Shown: positions 1 to 15,953 of the stretch, piece by piece | Position numbering within the stretch: the first letter of the stretch is position 1 | Layout of the letters: the number at the start of each line of letters is the position of its first letter | Source: Solirubrobacter pauli | Lineage (GTDB): Bacteria; Actinomycetota; Thermoleophilia; Solirubrobacterales; Solirubrobacteraceae | Direction of reading: 5' to 3' | DNA length: 64,000 bases | Assembly: GCF_003633755.1 (NCBI RefSeq) | Contig: NZ_RBIL01000001.1 | Span: 3,581,426 to 3,645,425 of the forward strand | Notes under the pieces: generated by a model | The model's database searches: none | What the model saw: only the letters and a program-made list of their open reading frames with translations | What the model was told of the DNA's origin: nothing | Made by a program: the position numbers and the translations under genes

Positions 1-582
1 GGCCTGAACGTCCGCCACGCCGACGAGCAGCTCCGCGGCACGATCGCGCTGCCGCACGGCCTCGGCAAGGAAGTCAAGATCGCCGTGTTCGCCAAGGGCG
101 ACAAGGCGAAGGAGGCCGAGGAGGCCGGGGCCGACATCGTCGGTGCCGACGACCTCGCCGCCAAGATCCAGGAAGGCTTCATGGACTTCGACGTCGCCAT
201 CGCGACGCCGGACATGATGCCGGTGGTCGGCCGCCTCGGCCGCATCCTCGGCCCGTCGGGCAAGATGCCGAACCCGAAGGTCGGCACCGTGACGATGGAC
301 GTCTCCAAGGCCGTCCAGGAGTCCAAGGCCGGCAAGGTCGAGTACCGCACGGACCGCACCGCGATCGTGCACATGACGCTCGGCAAGACCTCCTTCTCGG
401 ACGAGCAGCTGCTCGACAACTACCGCGCCGTGATGGAAGAGATCAACCGCGCGAAGCCGTCCGCGGCGAAGGGCAAGTACATCCGCACGGTGACGCTCGC
501 GTCGACCATGGGCCCCGGCATCAAGGTCGATCCGACGCGTCTCAAGGACTTGGTCGATACGGAGGCTGGCGCGGCCGCGTAA
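1..582 (+). CDS. rplA: 50S ribosomal protein L1 (5'-truncated)
   Basis: Ribosomal protein uL1, which forms the L1 stalk on 23S rRNA and helps release deacylated tRNA; in many bacteria it also represses its own operon by binding the mRNA. The frame is open from base 1, so the start codon lies outside the window; 193 residues remain. Family motifs are clear: [17 protein letters not shown] near the visible start, [14 protein letters not shown] in the middle and [13 protein letters not shown] at the end. The GTG at 85 is an internal valine, not a start. The gene leads into rplJ-rplL-rpoBC, the usual bacterial order, with a 75-base gap before rplJ. Confidence 0.97.
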   Translation, partial: GLNVRHADEQLRGTIALPHGLGKEVKIAVFAKGDKAKEAEEAGADIVGADDLAAKIQEGFMDFDVAIATPDMMPVVGRLGRILGPSGKMPNPKVGTVTMDVSKAVQESKAGKVEYRTDRTAIVHMTLGKTSFSDEQLLDNYRAVMEEINRAKPSAAKGKYIRTVTLASTMGPGIKVDPTRLKDLVDTEAGAAA

Positions 583-657
583 GCGGATACGCATAACCAG
601 CCTCTCCCCAGACTCCGGCCGCCCATCGAGGCGTAAGACCGGGATAGGAGAAAGCGC
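583..657 (+). promoter_or_regulatory. rplA-rplJ spacer, possible short L10 leader
   Basis: This 75-base gap is where bacteria commonly carry the L10 leader, an mRNA structure bound by the L10-L12 complex to repress rplJL. I see the Shine-Dalgarno AGGAG at 646-650, seven bases before the TTG start of rplJ, but no convincing kink-turn fold and no promoter. The leader role is inferred from position only, and the gap is shorter than the leaders I know of. Confidence 0.25.
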
Positions 658-1224
658 TTGAACCGAGAGCAAAAGGCTCAGGTCATCGAGGAGGTGGCCG
701 AGTCTCTACGTGAGTCCAACGCCGTCTTCGCGGTGGACTATCGCGGCATTTCCGTCGCCCAGGCTGCTGAGCTGCGCACCGCGCTGCGTGCGGCCGACTC
801 GAGCTTCACCGTCGTCAAGAACACGCTGGCCGAGCTCGCTGCGGGCCAGGTCGGTGCTGACGGCCTGAAGCCGATCCTCCAGGGCCCGACGGCGATGACC
901 TTCGTCCGTGGCGACGCCGCCGCGGCCGCCAAGGCGCTGCGCGACTTCCGTCGCGCCACCCAGAACACCCTCCTGGAGTTCAAGGGTGGCTGGATGGACG
1001 GCCAGGCGCTGACGCCCGAGGACGTCGACGCCATCGCCCAGCTCCCGGCGAAGGAGGTCCTCATCGGCCGCCTCGTCGGCATGATCGCGTCGCCGCTCAC
1101 CGGCCTCGCGACCGCGCTCAACAACTTGCCGGCCGGCCTCGCCCGCCAGCTGCAGCAGATCGTCGACCAGGGTCTCCTTGGTGGCGACGCCCCCGCACCC
1201 GCTTCCACTGACACCGAGGAGTAA
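658..1224 (+). CDS. rplJ: 50S ribosomal protein L10
   Basis: Ribosomal protein uL10, the base of the ribosomal stalk: its N-terminal domain binds 23S rRNA with L11 and its C-terminal helix holds the L7/L12 dimers. Length is 188 residues, close to the usual 165-180. The N-terminus reads NREQKAQVIEEVAESL, followed by the typical FAVDYRGISVAQ and VVKNTLAELA segments; the end is a Pro/Ala/Asp-rich tail. I chose the TTG start at 658 because AGGAG lies seven bases upstream and no better start exists. Six bases separate it from rplL, so the two are co-translated, in line with the fixed L10:L12 ratio of the stalk. Confidence 0.96.
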   Translation: MNREQKAQVIEEVAESLRESNAVFAVDYRGISVAQAAELRTALRAADSSFTVVKNTLAELAAGQVGADGLKPILQGPTAMTFVRGDAAAAAKALRDFRRATQNTLLEFKGGWMDGQALTPEDVDAIAQLPAKEVLIGRLVGMIASPLTGLATALNNLPAGLARQLQQIVDQGLLGGDAPAPASTDTEE

Positions 1225-1230
1225 CAAGAC

Positions 1231-1617
1231 ATGGCTTCCAGCACCCAGGAGTGGATCGACGAGCTCAAGTCGATCTCCGTTCTCGAGCTTTCCGAGCGCA
1301 TCAAGGCCCTCGAGGAGGCCTTCGGCGTCTCCGCCGCGGCGGTCGCCGTCGGCGCCGCCCCGGCCGCCGGTGGCGGCGGTGGCGAGGCCGAGGCCGCCGA
1401 GGAGCAGACCGCGTTCGACGTCATCCTGACGGCGGCCGGCGACAAGAAGATCCAGGTCATCAAGGTCGTCCGCGCGGCGACCGGCCTGGGCCTCAAGGAG
1501 GCCAAGGCGCTCGTCGACGAGGCCCCGAAGCCCGTCAAGGAGGGCGTCGAGAAGGACGAGGCCGAGAAGCTCAAGGCCGAGATCGAAGAGGCCGGCGGCT
1601 CCGTCGAGATCAAGTAG
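1231..1617 (+). CDS. rplL: 50S ribosomal protein L7/L12
   Basis: Ribosomal protein bL12, the multi-copy stalk protein that recruits EF-Tu, EF-G and other GTPases. The 128 residues show the usual parts: an N-terminal helical dimerisation domain (about 1-35), an Ala/Gly-rich hinge (about 36-55) and the globular C-terminal domain with [20 protein letters not shown] and the [16 protein letters not shown] motif that contacts the GTPases. The GAGGAG Shine-Dalgarno at 1216-1221 abuts the rplJ stop codon. Three inverted repeats follow, so most transcription probably stops or is attenuated here before rpoB. Confidence 0.97.
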   Translation: MASSTQEWIDELKSISVLELSERIKALEEAFGVSAAAVAVGAAPAAGGGGGEAEAAEEQTAFDVILTAAGDKKIQVIKVVRAATGLGLKEAKALVDEAPKPVKEGVEKDEAEKLKAEIEEAGGSVEIK

Positions 1618-1645
1618 TTCTCGAACCCCACGGTTCTTCGCTTGG

Positions 1646-1675
1646 AGGGCGCCCACCGGGCGCCCTTCGGCGTTT
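1646..1675 (+). terminator. Hairpin terminator after rplL
   Basis: A perfect 9-bp stem (AGGGCGCCC, bases 1646-1654, pairing with GGGCGCCCT, 1658-1666) with a 3-base loop, followed by TCGGCGTTT. It lies 28 bases after the rplL stop. The T run is short, as is common in high-GC actinobacteria, so termination may be partial. Confidence 0.7.
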
Positions 1676-1714
1676 AAGGGCCGGGGTCGAGCGTGGGCCT
1701 GAGCCCTTAAACGC
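1670..1714. repeat. 12-bp perfect inverted repeat, second hairpin after rplL
   Basis: GCGTTTAAGGGC at 1670-1681 is exactly complementary to GCCCTTAAACGC at 1703-1714, leaving a 21-base loop. The repeat begins within the tail of the first hairpin and ends one base before the third, so the three structures are packed end to end. The AT core (TTTAA) is unlike a normal terminator. It may be an RNA-processing or attenuation element; this is inference. Confidence 0.6.
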
Positions 1715-1747
1715 AGAAGGGCGGCCAGGGGTCGGCCGCCCTTCTTG
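1715..1747 (+). terminator. Third hairpin before rpoB
   Basis: A perfect 12-bp stem, AGAAGGGCGGCC (1715-1726) with GGCCGCCCTTCT (1734-1745), and a 7-base loop, then TTGCAC without a T run. It could be a terminator or an RNase III-type processing site comparable in position to the rplL-rpoB attenuator region of Escherichia coli; the comparison is positional only. Confidence 0.6.
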
Positions 1748-2167
1748 CACTTCCCTCCAGGGGGTTCACGAGCTGCTGACGGTGCCGGGGTGCCGGCGGG
1801 GGACAATCGGAGGCGGTGACGGGCCGCCCCCGAGTAGTGCAGCTCGCGGGGGGTGTTCGGACTCCTGGAACCTTACGGAGGTGCGGTTATCCGCACCATC
1901 CCCCGGAAGTGGTAACCGGAATCCGGTGTAGCCCGGGCTTGCGGGCGTCGCTATCCTCTAGGGCACTCGGCCGATAGTCGCAGCCGTCCACTATGCCCTT
2001 CCCGCCACATACGGGAGCCGGGCCGGGCGGGGTCCGTGAGCGTCGAGCGCCCCTTGCGCGGGGGTTCGTAACCCCCTGTGCTATCTTGGTTGGTCGCGCC
2101 TGTATGCCTCCGGCATGTCCAGTGCACCTCCCCCGCCGCCCTACGACCCTCTTGAGGAGTCGCCGTC

Positions 2168-9802
<7,635 letters not shown>

Positions 9803-9828
9803 GTCGCGCCTCTGAGGTGAAGTAGTAC

Positions 9829-9861
9829 GAAGGGCCCGCTCTGAGCGGGCCCTTCTTGTTT
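9829..9861 (+). terminator. rpoC terminator
   Basis: A perfect 12-bp stem (GAAGGGCCCGCT, 9829-9840, with AGCGGGCCCTTC, 9844-9855) around a CTG loop, followed by TTGTTT. This is a typical intrinsic terminator 27 bases after the rpoC stop. Confidence 0.9.
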
Positions 9862-9913
9862 CCGGGGTCTTCCGCGTGCTCTCATTGCCGTCTCAACCGA
9901 GACGGAGGGGACC

Positions 9914-12835
9914 TTGAGGATTGCGATCTTGGCCGTGGTGGCGCTGCTCGCCGGCGCGGCACCGGCCGCGGCGAGCGACGAGCTGCCGACCGCGGACAGC
10001 GCGCTCGTGCAGGTGTTCGTGCCCGCGGGCACGGACATCTCGGCGCTGAGCGAGCGCTACGACCTCGCGGAGTACAAGCACGTCGAGGAGGACGGCTCGG
10101 TCCTGATCGTCGCCGACGCCACGGCCGCTGACCGGGCCGCGCTCCGCGCCGAGGGCTTCCGGATCGGGAGCACGATCGAGGACGCGACCACGCGCGCGGC
10201 CGTCGCCGAGGAGCGCGACGCGCAGCGCGAGGCGGACGATCTCGCCGCCGCGTACGCGGAGGCCGGTGCGCCGAAGACCCGGGCGGCGGTCGCCGCGCGC
10301 GGGGAGACGGTGATCCAGCGCGCGGACCGGTTCACGAACTACGCCGGCACGTTCCTGTACGTGGAGGCGTTCAACAAGGCCACGGTGTCGACGGGGCCGA
10401 CGTCGTTCAGCGGCCCGACGCAGGCGCTGTCGTACGCGGGCGCCGACGGCGTCTACGCGGCGGCGACCGACATGCAGCGCTACACCGACGGCACGACGAC
10501 GCCGGACACCTACATGTTCCACCGCCAGCTCGTGCGCCTGACCGGCCCGGCGGCGCAGATCCCGGTCGGTGAGCTCACCGTGCGGGTGGCGTCGAGCTCC
10601 GGCGCCGTGGACACCAGCAAGGTCACGACCTGGCCGGGCGGCACGCTGCCGCCGCACGTCGCGAGCTACCAGCAGGGCTTCTTCAACCGCTACCAGGACC
10701 CGACGGAGAACCGGGCGCAGCTGGACAAGCTCGCGACCGAGTTCCCGAACCTGGTCACGGCGGTCAACCTGCCGCACCTGAGCGCCGGCTACCAGCGCAA
10801 GGCGATGGGCATCGTCGGCCTCAAGACGCCGTACGCCGACCAGGTCGCCAACAACGGCAGCCTCGGCAACGTCGGCACCGACGCCACGCAGACCGCGGCG
10901 ATCCGCGCGACGCAGGCGCTGGTGATCAACACCAAGGCCTGGGGCCACGAGGGCGGCAACGCCGTCTCGGTCGAGCTCAAGGCGCCGGCCGCGCCGAACG
11001 CGCCGCTGCTGGTGGCGGTCGACGGCTCCGGCATCGTCGTCAGCCTGGCGGGTGACGCCGCGGGCGCGCCGGCGAGCAAGACGGCGGACGTCGTAGCGGC
11101 CATCAACGCCAGCCCCGCCGCCGCGGCCCTCGTGACCGCCTCGACCTTCCGCGGCAACCTCGGCCAGGGCATCGCCCAGCCGACCGCCAAGACGCTGATG
11201 AAGGACTACCTGAACGCGCCCGCGCACGTCCAGCGCGGCCCGTTCCAGCAGCGCGTGTACCGGATCGGCGCGCACCGCGACGGCACGAAGGTCGGCGTGT
11301 TCTTCACCTGCCAGGTCCACGCGCGCGAGTGGACGACCGGCCTCACCTGCGTCGAGACGGCCGAGCGGCTGGTCCGCAACTACGCGACCGACCCGCAGAC
11401 CAAGCAGCTGCTCGACAACGTCGAGGTGTTCATCCACGCCAACGGCAACCCCGACGGTGGGCACCTGTCGATGTACGACTTCGCCTCCCAGCGGCGCAAC
11501 ATGACCAACTACTGCGCCTACAACGACCCGCTCGGGCGCAACCAGTGGGGCGTCGACCTCAACCGCAACTACACCGAGTACTCGCGCTTCGACGGCCCGT
11601 GGGTGGGCGCGTCGGGCGACTGCACGGCCGACAGCTACTCGGGCCCGGGCGAGGCCTCCGAGCCCGAGACCAAGAACGACATGTGGATCGCGGACACGTA
11701 CCCGAACATCAAGTTCGCGAGCAACATGCACTCGTTCGGCGGCTACTTCATGTGGTCTCCGGGCGCGTACCTGGACGACGGCAAGCGCACGACGTCGCCC
11801 GCGCCGAACATCGGCGTCGAGAAGTACTTCTTCCAGGCGGGCGAGAAGATCCTCGGCCGGATCAAGGAGCACCGCGGCACGGTGATCACGCCGGCGCGCA
11901 CGGGCCCGATCGCGGACGTGATCTACTCCGGCGCCGGCTCCTCGGCCGACGACCACTGGTACCGCAAGGGCATCATCGGCTACGGCTTCGAGACCGGTGC
12001 CGACCGCTTCATCTCGACCGAGGAGGGGACGGCGCAGATCCAGACCGGGTTCCAGCCGCCGTTCGGCGCAGCCACCGGCGGCGCCGACCCGCGCCTCGCC
12101 AACGAGGGTCGCGACCAGGCGATGGAGTTCGCCTCCGGCAACTTCGGCATGATCGAGGCGGCGTACGACTACGCCCTGGACACGACGGCGCCGAAGACGT
12201 CGATCGAGTACTCGGCCGCTCAGTCCGACAGCGCGCCGATCACGTTCAAGTTCAACTGGCTCGACGAGGCGGCGGTCATCCGCTACACCACCGACGGCTC
12301 GACGCCGACGCTCGCGTCACCGACCTACAACGCCGAGCGCCCGCGCGGCCTCGGCGAGCTGCTCACGGTCACCAAGCCCGGCGTCACCGAGGTCAAGTGG
12401 TTCGCCACGGACATCAAGGGCAACCAGTCGGCGGTGCAGACGCAGGCGCTGCAGATCGGGGAGCAGGGGACGGTCGGCGGGACGGTGCCCGCGACGCTCG
12501 CGCTCACGCTCGGCACGCCGGCGACGTTCGGCGCGTTCGTGCCGGGCGTGGACGCCGAGTACACGGCGTCGACCGACGCGACCGTCATCTCGACGGCCGG
12601 TGACGCGACGCTGAGCGTGGCCGACACCGGGGCGAACCCGGGTCACCTCGTCAACGGCGCGTTCGCCCTGCCCCAGCCGCTGCGGGGCCTGGGCGTCGTC
12701 AAGACGTGGTCGGCGCCGACCAGCAACGAGAAGGTCACGGTCACGTTCAAGCAGGCGATCGGCAAGGCCGACGCCCTTCGGACAGGGACCTACGCGAAGA
12801 CCCTGACCTTCACGCTGAGCACGACCTCCCCGTAG
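9914..12835 (+). CDS. Secreted M14 zinc carboxypeptidase, copy 1
   Basis: Predicted exported metallocarboxypeptidase of the M14 family; substrate unknown. Parts in order: Sec signal peptide (1-21, ending AAPAAAS), a propeptide-like region (to about 130), a beta domain beginning VIQRADRFTNYAGTF, the start of the M14 fold, an inserted module (about 335-424), the rest of M14, a chitobiase/hexosaminidase C-terminal-type domain (about 758-845) and a shared terminal beta domain (about 852-973). M14 zinc ligands are His469 and Glu472 (HAREW) and His606; Arg551 (GVDLNRN) binds substrate and Glu693 (FETGADRF) is the catalytic base, so it looks active. The TTG start has GGAGGGG three bases upstream. 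It heads four tandem paralogues and lacks the extra insert of copies 3 and 4. Confidence 0.9.
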   Translation: MRIAILAVVALLAGAAPAAASDELPTADSALVQVFVPAGTDISALSERYDLAEYKHVEEDGSVLIVADATAADRAALRAEGFRIGSTIEDATTRAAVAEERDAQREADDLAAAYAEAGAPKTRAAVAARGETVIQRADRFTNYAGTFLYVEAFNKATVSTGPTSFSGPTQALSYAGADGVYAAATDMQRYTDGTTTPDTYMFHRQLVRLTGPAAQIPVGELTVRVASSSGAVDTSKVTTWPGGTLPPHVASYQQGFFNRYQDPTENRAQLDKLATEFPNLVTAVNLPHLSAGYQRKAMGIVGLKTPYADQVANNGSLGNVGTDATQTAAIRATQALVINTKAWGHEGGNAVSVELKAPAAPNAPLLVAVDGSGIVVSLAGDAAGAPASKTADVVAAINASPAAAALVTASTFRGNLGQGIAQPTAKTLMKDYLNAPAHVQRGPFQQRVYRIGAHRDGTKVGVFFTCQVHAREWTTGLTCVETAERLVRNYATDPQTKQLLDNVEVFIHANGNPDGGHLSMYDFASQRRNMTNYCAYNDPLGRNQWGVDLNRNYTEYSRFDGPWVGASGDCTADSYSGPGEASEPETKNDMWIADTYPNIKFASNMHSFGGYFMWSPGAYLDDGKRTTSPAPNIGVEKYFFQAGEKILGRIKEHRGTVITPARTGPIADVIYSGAGSSADDHWYRKGIIGYGFETGADRFISTEEGTAQIQTGFQPPFGAATGGADPRLANEGRDQAMEFASGNFGMIEAAYDYALDTTAPKTSIEYSAAQSDSAPITFKFNWLDEAAVIRYTTDGSTPTLASPTYNAERPRGLGELLTVTKPGVTEVKWFATDIKGNQSAVQTQALQIGEQGTVGGTVPATLALTLGTPATFGAFVPGVDAEYTASTDATVISTAGDATLSVADTGANPGHLVNGAFALPQPLRGLGVVKTWSAPTSNEKVTVTFKQAIGKADALRTGTYAKTLTFTLSTTSP

Positions 12836-12844
12836 GTCGTGGGT

Positions 12845-12876
12845 GCGCGGGCGTGGAGGCAAATCCACGCCCGCGC
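12845..12876 (+). terminator. Hairpin between carboxypeptidase copies 1 and 2
   Basis: A perfect 13-bp stem (GCGCGGGCGTGGA, 12845-12857, with TCCACGCCCGCGC, 12864-12876) and a 6-base loop, nine bases after the stop of copy 1. There is no T run. The core CGGGCGTGGA...TCCACGCCCG recurs after copy 3. Confidence 0.65.
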
Positions 12877-12970
12877 ATGGTGCACCGACGCTCATCTTCT
12901 GTTCATATTCCTTGACTTGGCCGTCATCGGAAGACGGCCGTCGGTCATTTCGAACGGAGGGTTCGACACG

Positions 12971-15910
12971 GTGGCTGGAAGAGGGGTAGTGCGGCTGGCC
13001 CGGGCGACGTTGCTCGGCACGGCGATCATGCTCGGCGCGGGCGGTTCCGCGTTCGCGCAGGACACGGAGCGACGGCTGATCAAGGTCACGCATCCGAGCG
13101 AGGAAGCGATCCACGGGCTCGAGTCGACGCACGACGTCGGCTACGTGGGTGACCACACCGAGGCGGCGGTCTACCTGACACCGGCCGAGGAGGGCGTGCT
13201 GCGCGCCCGCGGCTTCACCATCGGCGAGGTCGTCGAGGACAAGAGCACCTGGGAAGCGCGCAAGGCGGAGATCGCCGCGACCACCGCGAGCGAGGCGCGC
13301 GCCGCCGAGTTCGCGGAGAACGGCGTCAGCGCCGCCAAGCTGCGCGGGGCCGTTCCGCCCGCGGGCGAGACGGTGATCATGCGCGCGTACACGTTCACCA
13401 ACTACGCGGGCCGCTTCCTCTACGTGGAGGCGCACAACAAGGGCCACGAGCCGAACAACACCGGCGGCCCGGCGCTCCAGCTCTCCTACGCGGGCCCTGA
13501 CGCCCAGTACACGACGCCGGTCAACGGCACCCGCTTCTCCGACGCCGGCCGCTACATGTACCACCGGTACCTGGTCGCGCTGCGAGGTGCGCACGCCGAC
13601 GTCCCGACGGCCGACCTTCGAGTCCGCGTCGCCGCCGCCACCGGCTCGAGCGACTCCGCGACGCCGACCCAGTGGGCGACCTCGCAGGTGCCCCCGCGCG
13701 TCGCCGCCTTCCAGAAGGACTTCATCACCAAGTACATGGACCCGACGGAGGTCTACGAGCGGATCGACGCGCTGGTGGCCGGCAACTCGGACATCGCCGA
13801 GCTGGTCACGCTGCCGCACAAGACGCCGGGCTACCAGCGTCAGGCGATGGCGATGATGGCCGGCACCACCGCGCCCGGATCGAACCCGAGCGGCGCCAAC
13901 GCGGGCTCCGCGGTGCAGCTGTTCTCGAAGGCCATGGGGCACCTCGGCGGCAACGAGATCACCGCCGAGTTCATCGCTCCGACCACCGCGGACGCGCCGC
14001 TGACGGTCGCCGTCGACGGCAAGAGCATCACGGTCAACCTGGCGACGAACGCGACCGGCGCGCTGTCCTCGACCGCCGCGCAGGTGCGTGACGCCATCAA
14101 CGCGTCGGCGCCCGCGAGCGAGCTGGTCACCGCCTACACGTACGCCGCCAACGCCGGTTCCGGCATCGTCCAGGCCCGTGCCCGCGTGACGCTGTCGGAC
14201 TTCCTCGCCGCCCCCGCGAGCGTCAAGCGCGGCCCGTTCGAGCAGCGCATCCTGCGCATCGGCAAGCAGCGGGACGGCTCCAAGGTCGGTGTCTACATCT
14301 ACTGCCAGCAGCACGCGCGTGAGTGGGTCACCCCGATCACGTGCCTCGAGACGGCCGAGCGCCTGGTCAAGAACTACGCGACCGACCCGACCACGAAGTC
14401 CTACGTCGACAACCTGGACATCTTCATCCTGCCGTCGGCCAACCCGGACGGCGCGCACTACTCGATGTACGACTTCAACTCCAAGCGCCGCAACATGGCC
14501 AACTACTGCCCGCCCGGCTCGGCCAGCGGCAACGTCGGCAACCGCAACAACTGGGGCGTCGACCTCAACCGCAACGCGACCGTCGGCTCGGCGTTCGACG
14601 GCTACGTCGGGGCGGACCTCGGCACGGCGAGCTGCACCAGCGACGTGTTCGCCGGTGCGTTCGAGGGCTCCGAGCCGGAGATGAAGAACGAGCTGTGGGT
14701 CGCGGACACGTTCCCGAAGATCAAGTTCGCGATCAACATCCACACGCACGGCGGCTACTTCATGTGGGCGCCGGGCGCGTACAAGTCCCAGAACCGCGAG
14801 ACGCTGCCGGCGCCGAACATCGGCATCGAGAAGTACTTCTTCCAGGTCTCGGAGACGATCCTGTCGCACATCGCCGACTCGCGCGACACGGTCCTGCTGC
14901 CGGAGCGCACGGGCCCGATCGCGGACGTCCTGTACTCGGCCGCGGGCAACTCGGCCGACGACCAGTGGTACCGCAAGGGGATCATCTCCTACTCGTTCGA
15001 GGCAGGCGCGCAGCGCATGACCGTCAACCCGACCACCGGCGCCATCTCGCGCCGTGACGTCGGCTTCCAGCCGTGCTTCGGCGGCCCGGGTACCCACGGC
15101 GGCACGAACACGTCGACCGCGTCCCAGTGCGGCACGGCCAGCAACCCGGACCCGCTGATGGTCAACGAGGGCCGCCTGTCCACGCAGGAGTTCGCCGACG
15201 GCAACTACGGCCTGCTCCAGGGTGCGCTCGAGTACTCGCAGGACACGAAGGCGCCGAACGTCGGCATCGAGTTCTCGGCCGCGCAGACGTCCGGTGAGCC
15301 GATCAACTACCGCTTCAACTGGCTCGACGAGGCGGCGGTCATCCACTACACGACGGACGGCTCGACCCCGACCACCGACTCGCCGAAGTACGAGGCCCAG
15401 GGCATCCGCCGCCCGGGTCAGGTGCTGACGGTGTCCGCCCTGGGCGCGCACACGATCAAGTGGATCGCGGTCGACATGAAGGGCAACGTCTCGCCGGTGA
15501 AGTCGCAGCGGCTGCTGGTCGCGGCCGACGACGCCGACGGCACGGTCGGCGGCAGCGTGCCCGCCACGCTGTCGCTCACGCTGGGCGCACCGGCTTCGTT
15601 CCCGACGTTCGTCCCGGGCCTCGCGCGCGAGTACACGGCGAACACGGAGGCGACGGTGACCTCGACGGCCGGCGACGCGACCCTGACGGTCGCCGACCCG
15701 AGCACGACCAACACCGGCAAACTGGTCAACGGCGCGTTCACGCTGCCGCAGTCCCTGCAGGGCCTCGGCGTCGTCAAGACGTGGAGCGCTCCGACGTCCT
15801 CGGAGCGGGTCCCGGTCACGTTCAAGCAGGCGATCGACGCCAACGACGCCCTGCGCACCGGCACCTACAGCAAGACGCTCACCTTCACGCTGAGCACGAC
15901 CAACCCGTAG
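12971..15910 (+). CDS. Secreted M14 zinc carboxypeptidase, copy 2
   Basis: Second paralogue, 979 residues from the chosen start. I place the start at GTG 12971: GGAGG lies at 12956-12960 and translation from there gives a clean signal peptide (ATLLGTAIMLGAGGSAFAQ), whereas the open frame from 12839 adds 44 residues that look like non-coding spacer. Zinc ligands are His448 and Glu451 (HAREW) and His591 (IHTHGGYF, where the other copies have HS[FY]GG); Arg534 and Glu677 complete the site. It has the embedded module seen in copy 1 (about 317-411), the chitobiase-type domain and the terminal beta domain. It is the most divergent of the four. A hairpin separates it from a convergent gene. Confidence 0.9.
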   Translation: MAGRGVVRLARATLLGTAIMLGAGGSAFAQDTERRLIKVTHPSEEAIHGLESTHDVGYVGDHTEAAVYLTPAEEGVLRARGFTIGEVVEDKSTWEARKAEIAATTASEARAAEFAENGVSAAKLRGAVPPAGETVIMRAYTFTNYAGRFLYVEAHNKGHEPNNTGGPALQLSYAGPDAQYTTPVNGTRFSDAGRYMYHRYLVALRGAHADVPTADLRVRVAAATGSSDSATPTQWATSQVPPRVAAFQKDFITKYMDPTEVYERIDALVAGNSDIAELVTLPHKTPGYQRQAMAMMAGTTAPGSNPSGANAGSAVQLFSKAMGHLGGNEITAEFIAPTTADAPLTVAVDGKSITVNLATNATGALSSTAAQVRDAINASAPASELVTAYTYAANAGSGIVQARARVTLSDFLAAPASVKRGPFEQRILRIGKQRDGSKVGVYIYCQQHAREWVTPITCLETAERLVKNYATDPTTKSYVDNLDIFILPSANPDGAHYSMYDFNSKRRNMANYCPPGSASGNVGNRNNWGVDLNRNATVGSAFDGYVGADLGTASCTSDVFAGAFEGSEPEMKNELWVADTFPKIKFAINIHTHGGYFMWAPGAYKSQNRETLPAPNIGIEKYFFQVSETILSHIADSRDTVLLPERTGPIADVLYSAAGNSADDQWYRKGIISYSFEAGAQRMTVNPTTGAISRRDVGFQPCFGGPGTHGGTNTSTASQCGTASNPDPLMVNEGRLSTQEFADGNYGLLQGALEYSQDTKAPNVGIEFSAAQTSGEPINYRFNWLDEAAVIHYTTDGSTPTTDSPKYEAQGIRRPGQVLTVSALGAHTIKWIAVDMKGNVSPVKSQRLLVAADDADGTVGGSVPATLSLTLGAPASFPTFVPGLAREYTANTEATVTSTAGDATLTVADPSTTNTGKLVNGAFTLPQSLQGLGVVKTWSAPTSSERVPVTFKQAIDANDALRTGTYSKTLTFTLSTTNP

Positions 15911-15917
15911 GAGACCC

Positions 15918-15948
15918 GACGGGCCCGCTCGCCGCGAGCGGGCCCGTC
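15918..15948. terminator. Bidirectional terminator
   Basis: A 14-bp perfect stem (GACGGGCCCGCTCG, 15918-15931, with its complement at 15935-15948) and a CCG loop between the stop codons of carboxypeptidase copy 2 (plus strand) and the MopE-type gene (minus strand, stop at 15954). It can serve both transcripts. Confidence 0.75.
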
Positions 15949-15953
15949 AGCGG

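Larger units (their letters stand above)
1618..2167 (+). promoter_or_regulatory. rplL-rpoB spacer with rpoB promoter(s)
   Basis: This 550-base gap holds no gene. Besides the three hairpins (1646-1745) it has a candidate extended -10 promoter TGC-TATCTT at 2079-2087, which would start RNA near 2094 and give a leader of about 75 bases. Just upstream GGGGGTT-cgt-AACCCCC (2060-2076) forms a 7-bp inverted repeat that sits in the -35/spacer region and could be an operator. A second -10-like box, TATCCT, lies at 1952-1957. No good -35 hexamer is visible for either. The rpoB Shine-Dalgarno GAGGAG is at 2154-2159. Confidence 0.5.

Noticed and set aside
85-582. An L1 start at GTG 85
   Set aside because: The sequence upstream of it continues the L1 family in the same frame, so the codon is an internal valine in a truncated gene.
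12839-12970. A 44-residue N-terminal extension of carboxypeptidase copy 2
   Set aside because: It covers a hairpin and spacer; GTG 12971 has a GGAGG site and starts a signal peptide, as in the other copies.
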